Source of the DNA: Molossus alvarezi
Lineage: Eukaryota; Chordata; Mammalia; Chiroptera; Molossidae
DNA length: 64,000 nt
NCBI GenBank assembly: GCA_037176705.1
Contig: CM073907.1
Location: 14,973,001-15,037,000, forward strand
Direction of reading: 5' to 3'
Positions within the stretch are counted from its first letter, which is position 1. Each line of letters begins with the position of its first letter. Below the pieces are notes generated by a model that was not told where the DNA came from, made no database searches, and worked only from the letters and a program-made list of their open reading frames with translations. Both the position numbers and the translations under genes were made by a program. Of this stretch, positions 1-11,900 are shown in pieces.

Positions 1-1030
1 AGATGAAGACAATGGCCACATGTGCTGGTTTTCGTTTTCACTTGTTTGCTCAGCCAGGCATACTGTGTATATTATTCTGGACTGTGATTGCCCAAGATCA
101 TGCTATGAATGCTGAGAGGTATAAAATAGGACTGTTAATTTGTCCTAGGGAAGCAAAGTCCTTAAGACTGAATGTATTTTAAAATCCCTGGATGGAAATT
201 CCAGAATAGGTTAATTTGAAAAGTTACAATTATTCTACAATTAAAATTTATTCTCAGTGTCTAAGAAAACTTGGCAGAAATGCAAGTCTATTTCTTCACT
301 TGGTATCTCTCATAATTTTAAAAATGCTTCTCCCTAGTGTTAAAATGGTCAGTTTCTGAAATCATAAACCAAAGTATTTAATGCTAATCACAACTAATCA
401 TTAAATAGTTTAATCTGAGCCTGTTCATAAATAATACATGTTTTAAAAACTGTTTCACATATAAATATATACATATATACATAAAGAGTGCAGTATTATA
501 TATATGAAAAATTATTGAGCAAAAAAGCTATACAAATGTATCTGCAGATATAATAAAGTGTTACTATCATACAGTCCCAATTAGTGTGGTAAGAAAAAAC
601 TTACAATATAAATAGAAAAGTCAAAAATAAGATTAAAAGAACAGCACATGGATATGACAATAATGCAGAAACAACGTAAAGAACTTGAGTTACGTTTATG
701 GAAGAACCCATTCTCAATCAGAAGTACATAAAAGCACAAGAGTGATGTGGGGTCAAACAACCCACACATAAGGAACTGGTCCAGCACTGCTCCTAGGTGT
801 GATGGAGTGAACCTGGAGTAGCAGGGGTTGATATGTGGAAAGGAGAGATCAGGGTGTTCCAGGAACTAAGAGAAGTTGTGAGCACTGCTAGGGGGAGCCA
901 GTGAGCAAGAAAGATAAGTAAGTAGATGGTAGAGAGGCCCTTCTAAATCATAGGACAGGTTTAGGTGCCTATTTTAAGCACAGTAGGGACCATGTAGAAG
1001 GTTTTTAAACTTCATTATCAGATTTGATCT
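1..1030. other. Unique AT-rich DNA, no gene seen
   Basis: I see no convincing exon, RNA gene or recognisable repeat here. The stretch around 420-560 is rich in TA and ATAT runs. The only open frames are short and have no recognisable protein features. It forms the left flank of L1-A. Confidence 0.6.
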
Positions 1031-1033
1031 TTG

Positions 1034-1500
1034 GCTGGGTCCTGTGGCTTTGGCTGAGAACAGTGGCCACCTCGGCTGGGTCCTGTGATATCAGCTGGGT
1101 GCTACACCCTCAGCTGGGTCTAAGCAACATCGGCTGGAAGCTGTGACCACCTCGGCAGGGTCCGGCGACCACGGCTGGGTCCTGCGACTGCGGCTAAGGC
1201 CAGCGACCTTGGCTGGAAGCTGTGCCCTGGGCTGGGTCCTGTGGCTTCAGCTAGGACTAGCAGCTGCTTCAGCTGGGTCTTGTGGTCACCTCAGCTGAAT
1301 GCTACAACCTCAGCTGGATACTGCAACCTTGGCTGGGTGCTATAACCTTGGCTGGTGCAGCAGCCTCGGCTGGCCTTAGCTGGGAACGGTGCCCTCAGGT
1401 TAAAAGTCACAGGTGGCCCCACGACGCAAAGTATGTACAGAGGCTAAATTGGCAGCAGCCACTCACCTTGGGCTCCTGCAGAGGAAAGCCAGACTAGACT
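1034..1500 (+). promoter_or_regulatory. L1-A 5' UTR with short promoter monomers
   Basis: About 15 degenerate units of roughly 22-27 bases repeat the core ctcggctgggtcctgtgac between 1034 and about 1395. They are followed by a GC-rich stretch shared with L1-G (49,740-49,990). Tandem units ahead of ORF1 are typical of L1 internal promoters in several mammals; promoter activity is inferred, not seen. CpG content is higher than in the flanks. The 71-residue open frame inside is a by-product of the repeat. Confidence 0.75.
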
Positions 1501-2009
1501 GGAACTGAGTGGGGACACTTGGGATTTGGAGGGTGCTCTGAGCTTTTGCTGAGTGCAGCCTCCTAAGACAGTGGTCATCTTACTCCTTCACAGGGACCTG
1601 AGGAGAGGCAGTAGCCCCTCCCTCAGAAATTCAACCACACCTGGTGGCCATTGAAATGCTAATTGAGGTCAATTACCAACAAGCATTTGCCCCACCCTCG
1701 GAAAATCCTCTTACACTGAGCACCTGAGGGACTTTTTCAGTCAACTCAGAAACCAAGGTTCTTCACTTGACCCTTACTAATAGCCTCCAGGCAAAAAAGC
1801 TAGAGGATAACTACCATTCCCTGCAATGGCAACTTTAACCAGAAAAGTTAAGACTCGACAGTGGTGATTAAAGTGGGTCCTCCCTGCCTCATTCAAACCC
1901 AGGAGAGGGAGCCACAAACAGCAGAACACCAACACCCACAGGGAAAATTTGGCAGACTCCAAAGCCCACTGTGTTAACCAGAGTGCTGAAAAACTGAAAC
2001 CAAAGCCAA

Positions 2010-2927
2010 ATGAAAGAACAAGAAACCTCTACCAAAGACAAGACAAATGAGGTGCAGTTAAGCAAGTTAACAATACTAGAATTCAGAGCCATGATCTTGA
2101 GAAAGCTCAACAGTAAGTGTAAGGGCATGAGCATCATGAGTAAAGACATAGAAATGTTGAAAATCATCCAGATGGAAATTAAAAACAACCAGAAGAAATG
2201 AAAAATGACATATCAGAAATGAAAAACACATTGGAAGGTCTAAAAAAAAAAGTAGAGGACCAGGTCAGTGAATTAGAAAACAGAGTAGAAAAAATAAACC
2301 AATCAGAAAACCAAAAGGAAAAAACGATTAAAAAACAGGAAGATAGCTGAAGAGAACTGTGGGAAAACTGGAAACGGAATAATATTTGCATCATAGGCGT
2401 CCGTGAAGAAGAAAATGAGCAAGGGTTAGAGAATATATTCAAAGAAATAGAGACAGAAAAATTCCCTAATTTGGTGAAGGAAGAAGACATTAAAGTTCAA
2501 AAAGCACAGAGAGCACCAAGTAAGAAGAACCCAAACAGGCCCACACCAAGACACATAGTAATCAAACTGCCAAAAATTAAAGACAAAGAGAGAATTCTAA
2601 AAGCAGCAAGAGATAAACAACAGGCTACCTACAAAGGAAACCCCATAAGGCTCTCAGCGGACTTCGCAACAGAAACACTACAGGCCAGCAGAAAATGGAA
2701 TGAGGTAATCAAGGTCATGAAAAACAAGGATCTAAATAAAAGACTACTCTACCCAGCAAGGCTATCATTCAAAACACAAGGTCAAATAAACAGTTTCCCA
2801 GACCAAAAAAAAAAAAAGAAAGAAAAGGCTAAGGGAATACATTAGCACCAAACCAGCATTGAAAGAAACGTTAAAGGGACTGCTGTATTTAGCAGGAGAA
2901 ATGGGAAGAAAAATAGAACTACACTAA
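2010..2927 (+). pseudogene. L1-A ORF1 (RNA-binding protein), frameshifted
   Basis: The start reads MKEQETSTKDK, the same kind of start as L1-G ORF1. The first part (to about 2200) encodes a charged, helix-forming stretch expected for the trimeric coiled coil. The second part, open from 2471, encodes the RRM-like and C-terminal RNA-binding regions, with the family landmarks TPRHIVIKLPKIKDKERILKAA near residues 20-45 of that piece split here over two frames of reading context. A stop near 2200, further shifts near 2340 and an A-run near 2800 break it. The stop at 2925 is followed after 6 bases by the ORF2 start. Confidence 0.88.
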
Positions 2928-3009
2928 ACAAAAATGGCAATAAATAAATACATATTAATTATCACCTTAAATGTAAATGGACTAAATGCTCTGATAAAAA
3001 GACACAGAG

Positions 3010-3252
3010 CCCTGGCCGGTTTGGCTCAGTGGTTAGAGCGTTGGCCTGCAGTCCGGAGAGACCCAGGTTTGGTTCCCACTAAGGGCATGTACCTCGGTTG
3101 CAGTTTGTCCCCGGCCCTGGTTGGTTGTGTGGGTGGCAGCCATTCGATGTGGCCCTTTCACATCGATGTTTCCCTCTCTATCTCTTCCTCTCTCCCCATC
3201 CCACTCTGTCTGTACAAAAAATGGAAAAATGTCCTCAGATGAGGATAAAAAA
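3010..3252 (+). mobile_element. VES-type tRNA-derived SINE in L1-A ORF2
   Basis: Begins ccctggccggtttggctcag (A-box region) with ggtttggttccc as B-box region. A CT-rich middle, the motif ggaaaaatgtcctcag and an A-rich tail follow. It is flanked by a perfect duplication aaaaagacacagag at 2996-3009 and 3253-3266. It splits ORF2 within the endonuclease domain, so it is younger than L1-A. Confidence 0.96.
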
Positions 3253-6200
3253 AAAAAGACACAGAGTAACTGATTGGATAAGAAAGCATGACTAATCTAT
3301 ATGTTGTTTACAAGAGACTCACCTCAAAACAAAAGACTCACGTAGATTGAAACTGAAGGGATGTAAAAAAATCTTCTGGGCAAACGGAAAGGAAAAAAAA
3401 AAAACTGGGTTAGCAATACTCATATCTGATCAAATAGATTTCAAAATGAAGGCCATAACTAGAGACAAAGAAGGCCACTACATAATATTGAAAGGATCTA
3501 TCTAAAAGAAAGATATAACCTTAAGAAACATATATGCACTCAATATATGAGCACTAAATTATATTAAAAATCTTCTGGAGGACTTCCAAAGAAAAATTGA
3601 TAGCAATGCAATCATAACAGTGAACTTCAACACCCCACTGACATCACTGGATAGATCCTCTAAAGAAAAATTAACAAGGACACAGAGACTCTAAATAAAG
3701 AACTAGACCAAATGGATTTAATAGATTTCTACAGAGAATTACACCCCAAAACTACAGAATTCACAGTCTTCTCAAGTGCACATGGGACATTCTCAAAGAT
3801 AGGCCATATGTTAGGGATCAAACTAAGTCTCTACAAGTTCAAGAAGACTGAAATTATATCATGCATTTTCTCAGATTACAATGGCATAAAACTAGAAATC
3901 AATTGCAAGAAGAACATACAAAAACATTTGAAGACATGGAAGCTAAATAGCATGTTATTAAACAATGAATGGGTCACCAAGGAGCTCAAGGAAGAAATTA
4001 AAAACTTCCTGGAAACCAATGAAAATGAAGACACACCACCACAAAATTTATGGGATGCAGTGAAAGCAGTCCAGAGAGAGAAGTTCATATCACTACAGGC
4101 CTACCTAAAAAAAAAAAAGAAAATCTCTAATACACTATCTAACCTCACAACTTAAAGAACTAGAGAGCAAACAAACAAACAAACAAAAAAAACCCAGAGC
4201 AAGTACAAGGAAGTAAATAGTAAAGATCAGAGCAGAAATAAATGACATAGAGACCAAAAAACAATTCAAAAGATCAATGAACCAAAAAGCTGATTTTTCG
4301 AAAAAGATAAAAAAGATTGAACCTTAGCTAGACTCACCAAGAAACAAAGAGAGAGAACCCAAATACACAAAATCAGAAATGAAAGAGGAGAGGTAACAAC
4401 TGACACCACGAAAATACAAAAGATTGTTAACAACTACTATGAACAATTACATGGCAAAAAAAATTCGACAATCTAAGCAAAATGGACAAATTTCTAGAAA
4501 CACACAGTCTCCCAAAACTAGAACAGGAAGAGATAGAAAACTTGAACAGACCAATAACAACAGAAAATATTGAACATGTCATCAAGACTCTTCCAGCAAA
4601 CAACAACCCAGGCCCGGATTGCTTCATGGGGGAATTTTACCGAACATTCAAAGAAGAACTAACACACATTCTCCTCAAACTATTTCAAAAAATTCAAGAA
4701 GAAGGAAGACGTCCAAACCTTTTTCATGAAGCCAGCACAATTTTAATTGCAAAACCAAAAAAATACACTGCAAAAAAAGAAAACTACAGGCCAATACCCC
4801 TGATGAACATAGATGACAAAATCCTGAACAAAATACTAGCATGTTGGATCCAGCAATACACCAAAAAAATTATCCACCATGACCAAGTGGGATTCATCCC
4901 AGGGATGCAAGGCTGATGCAATATTCGCAAATCTATAAACGTGACACACCACATAAATAAAATGAAAAATAAAAACCACATGATCATACCAATAGATGCC
5001 GAAAAAGCCTTCGACAAAATTCAGCATCCATTTGTGATAAAAATGCTCAGCAATGTGGGAATAGGGGTTCATATCTCAACATAATAAAGGCCATATATGA
5101 AAGACCTACACCAACATCATACTCAATGGGAAAAACTAAAAGCATTTCCCTTAAGAACAGGAACAAGGCAAGGATGCTCACTTTCACCACTCTTATTTAA
5201 CATAGTACTGGAAGTTTTAGCCACAGCATCAGACAGAAAGAAAAAATAAAAGAAATCCAAATTAAAAAAGAGAAAGTGAAACTGTCATTATTTGCAGATG
5301 ACATAATACTCTACGTAGAAAACCCCAAACTCCATAAAAAATTTACTAGACTTAATAAATGAATTTGGAAAAGTAGCAGGATACAAAATTAATGTCAAGA
5401 AATTTATGGCATTCTTATACACCCATGATAAACTCACAGAAACAGAAACTAAGATAACAATCCCATTTACCATTGTGGCAAAAAAATTAAGATACCTAGG
5501 AGTAAACTTCACCAAAGAAATAAACGACCTATTCACAGAAAACTACAGGTCATTGAAAAAAGAAATAGAGGAAGATATAAAAAAGTGGAAGCACATACCC
5601 TGTTCATGAATTGGAAGAATTAACATCATTAAAATGTCCATGTTATCCAAAGCAATCTATAGATTCAACGCAATCCCCATCAAAATACCAACAGCATACT
5701 TTACAGAATTAGAACAAGTAATTCAAAAGTTCATATGGAACCAAAAAAGACCTTGAATGGCCACAGCAATCTTGAAAAAGAAGAACAAAGTTGGAGGGAT
5801 CACATTACCAGATTTCAGGTTATACTACAAAGCCACTGTAATCAAAATTGCCTGGTACTGGCAAAGAAAAGGCATATAGACCAGTGGAACAGAACAGAGA
5901 ACTCAGAAATGGACCCAAGGCAATATGCTCAATTCGTATTTGACAAAGGTAGCAAGAGCCTACTGTGGAGTAAGGATAGCCTCTTTAATATATGGTGTTG
6001 GGAAAATTCGACAGCTACATGCAGAAAAATAAAACTAGACCATCAACTTACACCCTACACAAGAATACACTCAAAATGGATATAAGACTTAAGTGTGACT
6101 CATGAATCTATAAAAATCCTAGAAGAAACTGTAGGCAGCAAAATTTCAGACATCATACGCAGCACAATTTTCACTGATTCATAACCTAAGGCAATAGAAG

Positions 6201-6522
6201 CAAAGGAGAAAATGAACACATGGGACTACATCAAACTCAAAAGCTTCTGCACAGCGAAAGATACAATCATCAAAATGGAAAGACTACCCACTGTATGGGA
6301 AAGCATAATTGCCAATGATATATTAGATATGGGGTTAATTTCCAATATATAGAGAGTGCTCATACAACTCCACAAAAGGAAGACAAAGAACCCAATTAAA
6401 AAATGGGTAGAGGAACTAAATAGACACCTCTCCAAACAGGATATACAAAAGGCTAAGAGACATATGAAAAAATGCTGAACATCACTCATCATCAGGGACA
6501 TGCAAAATAAAACAACAATGTA

Positions 6523-6722
6523 GCCCTGGCCAGTTTGGCTCAGCGGTTAGAGCGTCGACCTGTGGTTCAGAGAGACCCATGTTTGGTTCCCGCTAAGGCT
6601 TGGTTGCAGTTTGTTCCTGGCTCTGTTGGTCATGCAGGTGGCAGTCACTCAATGTGTCTCTTTCGCATCGGTGTTTCTCTTTCTCCATCTCTCTCTTCCT
6701 TTCTCTCCCTCTCACTCTATTT
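6523..6722 (+). mobile_element. VES-type SINE lacking its tail, at a deletion in L1-A
   Basis: The head is normal (gccctggccagtttggctcag) and the body runs to ctctattt. It then joins directly to L1 sequence ggagaaaaggggactc with no ggaaaaatgtcctc motif, no A tail and no right-hand target duplication. Comparison with L1-C shows that about 85 bases of L1, from after aaaacaacaatg to the ggagaaaagg motif, are missing at the join. Confidence 0.9.
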
Positions 6723-7390
6723 GGAGAAAAGGGGACTCTAGTACACTGCTGGTGGGAATGCAGACTGGTGCAGCCACTATGGAAAACAATATGGTGTTAC
6801 CTAAAACATTAAAAATTGAACTTCCATTTGACCCAGTGATCCCACTTCTAGGAATATACCCTAAGAATCCTGAAACACCAATCAGAAAGAATATATGTAC
6901 CCCCATGTTTGTAGCAGCACTATTTACAATAGCTAAGGTCTGGAAACAGCCCAAGTGTCCATCAGTAGATGAATGAATAAAAAAGCTGTGGTACAATGGA
7001 GTACTACGCAGCTGTAGGAAAAAAAGATCTCTTATTTTTGAGACCACATGGAGGGACCTGGAAAGTATCATCCTACGTGAAACAAGCCAAAGAGAGAAAG
7101 ATGAGTATCATATGATCTTGCTTATTTGTGGAATATAACAAACACAATGGTCTGAGGAATGGGGTAGACCCAGAGATGTGGAAGTGGGGTACTGACTGAC
7201 AATCCCCAGAAGAGGGGGTGGTGAGGAAGAGATAAACCACAGAACTTATATGCAAGTATGCATGAGCAATGGACATGGACAACAAAGCTGGGGACAGGGC
7301 AGGGAGGGAGGAAAGGGAGGGAACAGTGGGGGGAAAAGGAGAAACATCTGTAACAAAAAATAATTAATAAAAAAATAAAATAAAATAATA

Positions 7391-8720
7391 GACATATTCA
7401 AGTGCATACAACCCTCTGTCTTTAGTAACACAATTATTAGCAGAAGATGAAACCTGAGAAGGCATTAGTAACATGTAGGGACAAGGGAAACATGAGTCAA
7501 AAAAGGGAAGGAAAAATAGATATTATCACAGGACTCCATGGAACAAGAGTTTTTCTTTTTTTTTTATTGGTCTGAGATTGGAGTTGTATTCATTCTATAA
7601 CAGTTATCATCAGCCTTGTTTAAAGGCTGCAGCCCCAAGGTGGTCAAAGACGCACTTGTAAGAAACCTAGATCCAGGGAAACAGGCTCAGAACTTTGGAA
7701 GTTTTCTCACTTCTGTCCCAGGTCACAAGTTAGGAACTGTGCCTGAGAACCTTTGTGACCATTAGCATGTTAGAACCTGAACAATCTGATTGCCATGTGC
7801 AAAAAAACTTGAACTCTCTTATGGACTTATTCAGAGCTTCACAGTGGGTGTGACACAGGGAGCTCTATGGAAGATTCTGTCCTGCTGTTTCACAGCTGAG
7901 CACACACCCTGGCTTGTTAGAAAGCTGCACAAAGGTATGAGGAGAGGAGGTCATAGTAAGTCACTGTGGGTTCACCAAACACACTCACCAGTGTCTTCAT
8001 TCTTGAGTGGTGTCAGTTGTAAAAGCATGTTATCTATAAGCCAATATTACTCATCTTCCCTGAAGCAGGCCACCATAACTGTGGAGCATCCCCTCCAATC
8101 TATTGATCCATAAAGAAGTTGCCTAGCCATAGGCACCAAATTTCCAAGTTAAAGAACTTTTTTGTCCTTTATTATATATTAGAAATTAGCATTCTTGGCA
8201 CCTGTCTTAAAGCTGTTGGTGCCAGGACACAAGGCACCCCAAGGCTACATTTTTTTCAGTGACAATTTTAGCTAATATCACAACCAAATGATGAGATGAC
8301 ACGTGTCTACACAGACAATTCACAAGATCCTGAAACAAGAAATGTGGCCCATCACTGTTACAGAGACTGTCATCGAATAAGTTTTGTAACCCTGAGTGGT
8401 GTCAGCAACTGGCATTTGCCAATACCAATCTCTTTTTCTGCAGAGAGAAATGCATACTGTCACTTCTGCTTACACACAGCCATGCAACTTCTCAACAGAA
8501 CAGATGTACAAATAAGTAATAATGTAATCAAAGGGCTTTTATAACCTAGGACCTCACTGTTAAAATTCTTACTCAGTGTTCTCTGATGAGAAAACAAATT
8601 ACTCACCATTTGTTCAAACTTCCTTTTATATTACTAAATTTTGTCATTGTCTCTCTGGAGATATAGTCAAAACTTATACATTTTAATACCAAGACAAAAA
8701 GAATCTACATTTTAAACTAT
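7391..8720. other. Unique DNA, no gene seen
   Basis: Mixed-composition sequence without recognisable exons. The longest open frame (7790-8113, plus) has no recognised domain and no splice or promoter context. I cannot assign any repeat family here. Confidence 0.55.
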
Positions 8721-8724
8721 TTTT

Positions 8725-8937
8725 AAATATATTACAATTGATTTTTAAAGAGAGAGAAAGGGAGAGGAAGAGAGAGATCGAAACATCAATGAGAAAGAAG
8801 CATCAATTTGCTCCTCTTTGCATGTCCCCTGCTGGGGGTCAAGCACAAAACCTAGCATGTGTTTTGACCCGGAATCAAATCAGTGACCTCTTGGTGCAAA
8901 CATCAGTGCTGAACCACTGAGCCACATCAGCCAGGCC
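8725..8937 (-). mobile_element. Old bat tRNA-derived SINE
   Basis: Read on the minus strand it starts ggcctggctgatgtggctca (A-box region). A B-box-like ttgattccgggtc follows, then a GA/CT-rich zone and a T/A-rich end. It is more diverged than the copies inside the L1s and belongs to a different subfamily from the ccctggccgg copies. Confidence 0.8.
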
Positions 8938-9362
8938 ATTTTTAACTATTTTAAAATTAATGGAAATTTTTTAACCTGTACACTTGATAATATTTGTATT
9001 CATTATGGTATATTTTTAGTACACAATCTAGTCCTCTGTATATAATTATAGTTTACATGTTTAACAAATTAAGTTGCTTGATTATTTAAAAATATTTTTA
9101 TATTTTTTATTTTATTATTAATTTGACATCTTCCAGGTTATTTCTATCACATTGTCATTATCAGCAGTTATCATGTATGGTGAAAAAATAAAATGGAAAC
9201 ACTTTCAGTATTTCTCCTTTAAGTACAATGCTTCTTAAACATACAAAGTCTCTAAGAACTTTAAGAGGGTTTTTTATCTCTTTATTTTAATATTTATGTT
9301 TACATTACCATGAATGATGACTGAATGTAATTGCCATTTTTAGGCATTTGTTTAAATATCAT
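8938..9362. other. AT-rich unique DNA between two SINEs
   Basis: No gene or clear repeat; long runs of A and T (for example 9080-9130). Nothing further can be supported. Confidence 0.5.
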
Positions 9363-9493
9363 GGCCCTGGCCAGATATCTCTGCTGGTTAGAGCACTGTT
9401 CCAGTATACCAAGTTTGCATGCTCATTGCCAGGTCAGTATACATAAAAAAACAAATAAATGCATAACTAAGTGGAATAACAAACAAATGTATT

Positions 9494-9524
<31 letters not shown>

Positions 9525-9560
9525 TTCTCTCTCTACTCATTGGCTTTCACTTTCTCTAAA
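9363..9560 (+). mobile_element. Old tRNA-derived SINE with (TC)n
   Basis: Head gccctggccagatatctctg with a tRNA-like core (ggttagagcactgttcca, then ggtcagtatacataa). A TC microsatellite follows at 9494-9533. The tail drifts into AT-rich sequence near 9560-9600. It is diverged and no duplication was found. Confidence 0.65.
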
Positions 9561-9839
9561 AATGAGTAAAATTTATAAATTTATAATAAGAAAATAACAT
9601 GTTTTTTTTCTATTTAAATTTTTGACATGAGAAAGAAGCCTAAAAAGATGGTTTTAAAATAAATAAACATATTCATCCCATAAGAGATGCACACTTGTCT
9701 GTTTATTTGATTCATCGTACCCTTTTTTTTTTTGTCAAACATTAAGCAGAGAGATCCCATTTTGAATGGCTGTGAGAGAGAACTTCCAGGTCCAAGTTCC
9801 AAGGGTTGCTGCCTGGATGCTTTGGTTGTCAGAACACAT

Positions 9840-10334
9840 TGTAGGATTGGGGGTTTGGTAACCTTGAAATATGCATTCTTGTGATGTGGCCAGCCAAGGG
9901 TCAAAGTATGTGTGTGAATAGATAAGGAATGCATAGAAGGAGGAACACCACCCAATCTAAAATAAATGTATAGAATATATGTGAATAGATGAGGTTTGCA
10001 TGTCAAAGGGTTGGAACACTTCCCTGAAAGAAACAATGGGTGGAAAGCCCAGGCATAAATAAATTTGTTTTTTGTATCTCCTTTGATGTTTCTTTGCTGA
10101 AAAAAGCAGGTGACAGAAAATATACTGGGCTTGGCTCTATGCTGAACAGCGATGCCATCTTAATAAGATAATTACCTAGAACAACATGTAACCTGGAAAA
10201 CCACTTGGCAAATAAATTGGGCTGCATCCAGAAATCTAAAGAATTTGCTCCCTTGAAGTGCTCCCCCTCACTCCTCGCAGTGTCTGCTTGTAGTTCATTA
10301 CACTGCAATGACCCCTGGCAGGCTGAGATAGTCA
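9840..10334 (+). repeat. ERV-A 5' LTR
   Basis: Begins tgtaggattgg and ends gatagtca, obeying the TG...CA rule. It aligns along its length with 31031-31544. A TATA-like cataaata is at 10054-10061 and a poly(A) signal aataaa at 10211-10216, placing R and U5 to the right. In a hand alignment of 10,116-10,229 with 31,327-31,440 I count about 21 differences in 114 positions. The two LTRs therefore diverged long ago. Confidence 0.88.
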
Positions 10335-10339
10335 GCAAG

Positions 10340-10364
10340 TGGTGACCCCTAACATGACTCAAGT
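10340..10364 (+). other. ERV-A primer-binding site, tRNA-Trp-like
   Basis: Five bases after the LTR end the sequence reads tggtgacccc, then taacatgactcaag. The first ten bases equal the complement of the 3' end of tRNA-Trp (the primer of avian alpharetroviruses). The remainder fits with one extra base and a few changes. Lysine tRNA is the usual betaretroviral primer, so this assignment is tentative. Confidence 0.6.
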
Positions 10365-10560
10365 ATGCAGTGATGTGATTTGACATGACCAGCAATGCAA
10401 CAGTATGAAAAATGAAATTAAAAAGGGAATTAGTGGGAAAAAGATGATGGTGGACAGGACCACAGGGAGGGTGAGTGTGTGAGAGAGTGAGCTAGTGTGT
10501 GAGACAGTGTGAGTGGACATGAAGGAGAATGACTAAACTCGAGCAATGCAGAGATGTGGA
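10365..10560 (+). other. ERV-A leader (5' untranslated) remnant
   Basis: This sequence lies between the primer site and the start of L1-B, with GT-rich runs (gagtgtgtgagagagtgagc) around 10,470-10,515. It fits a proviral leader by position only. The exact border with L1-B is uncertain. Confidence 0.45.
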
Positions 10561-10979
10561 GCAGAGGTTCCTGTGCTGTAGATGAGAAGCAGCCAGCTAC
10601 CACGGTAAGAGGTTCTCCAGGGTCCTTCTTCCTGCGAACTGGGGAGGTCCCACCGTTTTGAAAGATCCTGGGAGGAGGCAGTGGGAATGGCTAAGGCCCA
10701 GCAAACTAAGCTCACCATTGCACCTGGCACCATTGGACCAGTGGACACCCTGTGTCAACACAGACCAGTGCACAAAGGTGGAGTTTCCAAGGTGCCAGTT
10801 GTGGAAGCCAGAGATGGCCAGAAGCCCAGCACCATTTCCCACAGTAGCAGCTTGAACAGAGTCAAGATACACACCCAGCAACAGAGGCTGGGGAACAGAC
10901 ATTTATCCCCAGGTAACAGAAGCACAGACAAGCAGCTGAGACTAATCCCCAAAGACTACAGCAAAGGCTGAGCAAGAGT

Positions 10980-11555
10980 TGAGCCCCATGGGTCTGCAAC
11001 ACTCCCCAGCCACCAGTTGGGAAACCAGAAGCTCCACAGAGGGCTTTGCAACCCAGCAGTCCACAAGAGTGGTGGAAAGCTGGAGCCCGAGATGGACTGT
11101 TGCAATCCAGTTGCCCACCCGTGGGACCTGCAAGGTGTGGGAGCACCAGAGAGGCCTGTGCAACCTAGATGCACACAAGATAGGCATAGAGCTGGGTCTC
11201 CAAAAGGACTGTGCAATCAAGTTCCCCACAGGACTTGTGGGGTTCTGCGGCACCAGAGAGACCCGTGTGACACCAGCAACCCACAAAATAGGCATAGAGC
11301 TGGGTGTTCAAAGAGACTCTGTGATTCAGCTGCCCATGAGAACTGCAGGGTGCAGGGGCACCAGAGAGACCTGTGTTTCCCAGCAGCCCACCAGATAGGA
11401 GTAGAGCTGGGTCTCCAAGGAGACAGAGCAATCCAGCTGCCTGTGAAGCCTGCAGAGTGCTGGGGCACCAGAGAAGCCTGTGTGACCTAGATACCCACAA
11501 GATAAGTGTGGAGCCAGGTCTCCAAAAAAGACTATGCAATCCAGCTGCCCACGGT
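10980..11555 (+). promoter_or_regulatory. L1-B promoter monomers, 107-base tandem units
   Basis: The phrase gagctgggtctccaa recurs at 11,189, 11,297, 11,404 and 11,511, spacing 108, 107 and 107. A more diverged copy lies near 11,077. Each unit also carries a ctgcccac... and a ggcaccagagagacctgtg block. Tandem monomers of this size upstream of ORF1 resemble the promoter plan of rodent L1s. They differ completely from the short units of L1-A and L1-G. The several overlapping open frames on both strands here are a consequence of the repeat. Confidence 0.8.
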
Positions 11556-11900
11556 ATGGGCAGGAGGCACAGCTACAACAAGGTCTGAGTTATACAGGTA
11601 CGGGAACCAGCTGAGAACACAGTTCCAGAGGGGCCCGCATGACCCAGCAGCAGCACCTACCAGGACACACCAATACCAGGCCCCAGTAGTCAATCCTCCA
11701 GGATCAACAGCAGGCAAGAGACAATATGCAACAAAACACTCTGGGAGGCACAGTAGCATTATTCAATATACAGTAAGCTGCATACATATCCAAACATCCC
11801 TCAGTGGGTCTAGAGCTACCAGACAGCTAAAATACCAACACAAAAAAACAGCAAACAAAGAAAAGAAAAAGAAGAATCACCGGAAAAGGAACTACAGAAA

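Larger units (their letters stand above)
2934..7138 (+). pseudogene. L1-A ORF2 (endonuclease-reverse transcriptase), broken
   Basis: Starts MAINKYILIITLNVNGLNA, the L1 endonuclease N terminus with the metal-site Asn. A SINE interrupts it after about 25 codons. Further open pieces cover endonuclease (3712-4155), the linker and finger/palm of RT (4482-4916), and thumb/C-terminal parts (5406-6085, 6611-6976). The RT active site FADD is encoded at 5291-5302. Many frameshifts separate the pieces. A second SINE replaced about 85 bases of the C-terminal region near 6523-6722. The reading ends at a TAA at 7136. Confidence 0.92.
1034..7390 (+). mobile_element. L1-A, nearly full-length LINE-1, inactive
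   Basis: Order seen: GC-rich 5' UTR with short tandem units, ORF1 (2010-2927), a 6-base gap, ORF2 (2934-7138), a G-rich 3' UTR (runs such as ggagggaggaaaggg near 7300) and an A-rich tail ending near 7390. This is the standard L1 plan, about 5.9 kb once the two internal SINEs are removed. The 5' end lies inside the promoter repeat, so it may be slightly truncated. I found no clear target-site duplication. Both ORFs carry frameshifts and stops, so this copy cannot make proteins. Confidence 0.95.

Noticed and set aside
9494..9533. Possible CRISPR-like or regulatory repeats (TC)n
   Set aside because: Simple microsatellite of a SINE. CRISPR arrays do not occur in this kind of genome, and there are no spaced repeats.
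10597..11490. Overlapping 80-157 codon frames on both strands
   Set aside because: They coincide with the L1-B 5' UTR and its 107-base monomers. Repetitive, GC-rich sequence with few stops explains them.
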